DNA of 13,592 nucleotides from JAJVID01 sp035275345. Lineage in GTDB: Bacteria > Acidobacteriota > Blastocatellia > RBC074. The notes under the pieces were generated by a model. The model worked only from the letters and a program-made list of their open reading frames with translations. It did not search any database and was not told the origin of the DNA. This document shows, piece after piece, positions 13,518 through 13,592 of the stretch. The position numbers and the translations under genes were made by a program. The stretch spans positions 1 through 13,592 of the forward strand of contig DATEMY010000666.1 in NCBI GenBank assembly GCA_035275345.1, given 5' to 3'. Every line of letters begins with the position of its first letter. The first letter of the stretch is position 1.

Positions 13518-13592
13518 TGAAAGCAAAACAAACTGACACTGAAGCCGCTGTCGAACAGGCGCGACAATGGGCTGATGAACTGGGAGAGATTG
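13505..13592 (+). CDS. Start of a gene cut by the right edge
   Basis: An open frame of 29 codons runs off the window. It begins MKIVMKAKQTDTEAAVEQAR and remains acidic and helical. A second in-frame ATG at 13517 is possible and has a weak purine stretch (GAAGA) before it; the first ATG has no clear ribosome binding site. It is divergent from the kinase gene, about 160 bases away. The family is not recognisable from so short a piece. Confidence 0.45.
   Translation, partial: MKIVMKAKQTDTEAAVEQARQWADELGEI

Noticed and set aside
1..13592. CRISPR array, tRNA, rRNA, insertion sequence or integrase
   Set aside because: None seen. The only larger repeats are the homologous parts of the four permease genes.

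Overview
The window looks like chromosomal DNA of a soil-type Acidobacteriota member. The inference rests on four tandem, MacB/FtsX-like permeases of about 900 residues with no ATPase gene beside them. This architecture is known as ADOP (acidobacterial duplicated orphan permease), and the genes lie directly behind a PadR-type regulator, a typical acidobacterial arrangement. Nothing in the window (rRNA, tRNA) fixes the genus.

Minus-strand core, about 12166 down to 830: one candidate promoter (TTGACA, 17-base spacer, TATATG) lies over an inverted repeat and precedes padR. It is followed by four permease genes with gaps of only 3 to 9 bases, so the whole of roughly 11.3 kb can be read as one transcript. 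Here the permeases are numbered 1 to 4 in order of transcription: P1 (9059-11767), P2 (6302-9055), P3 (3593-6298) and P4 (830-3583). Each has a cytosolic helical prefix domain of about 93 residues, then a first MacB-type periplasmic domain, FtsX-type membrane segments, a second periplasmic domain and three last membrane segments. The prefix and the first membrane segment are nearly constant between copies, while the periplasmic parts differ strongly. This suggests duplication with diversified periplasmic recognition under one regulator.

The most striking pattern is inside the permease genes. At the prefix/permease junction all four carry a near-perfect Shine-Dalgarno sequence exactly 7 bases before an in-frame ATG or GTG. 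The annotated starts of P2 and P3 have almost none. Each gene could therefore make a long (prefix-bearing) and a short (bare permease) product, or the junction preserves the start of a once separate permease gene fused to a prefix gene.

Left flank, 1-829: a more AT-rich stretch with a chain of very small plus-strand genes joined by ATGA stop/start overlaps (278-442, 439-660, 657-746). The last looks frameshifted. They converge on the end of the permease operon.

Right flank, 12139-13592: an intergenic stretch with a 27-codon plus-strand ORF whose sequence overlaps two mutually exclusive hairpins; a minus-strand aminoglycoside-phosphotransferase-fold kinase (12370-13341); and the first 29 codons of a plus-strand gene that runs off the edge, whose first ATG sits in the loop of an inverted repeat.
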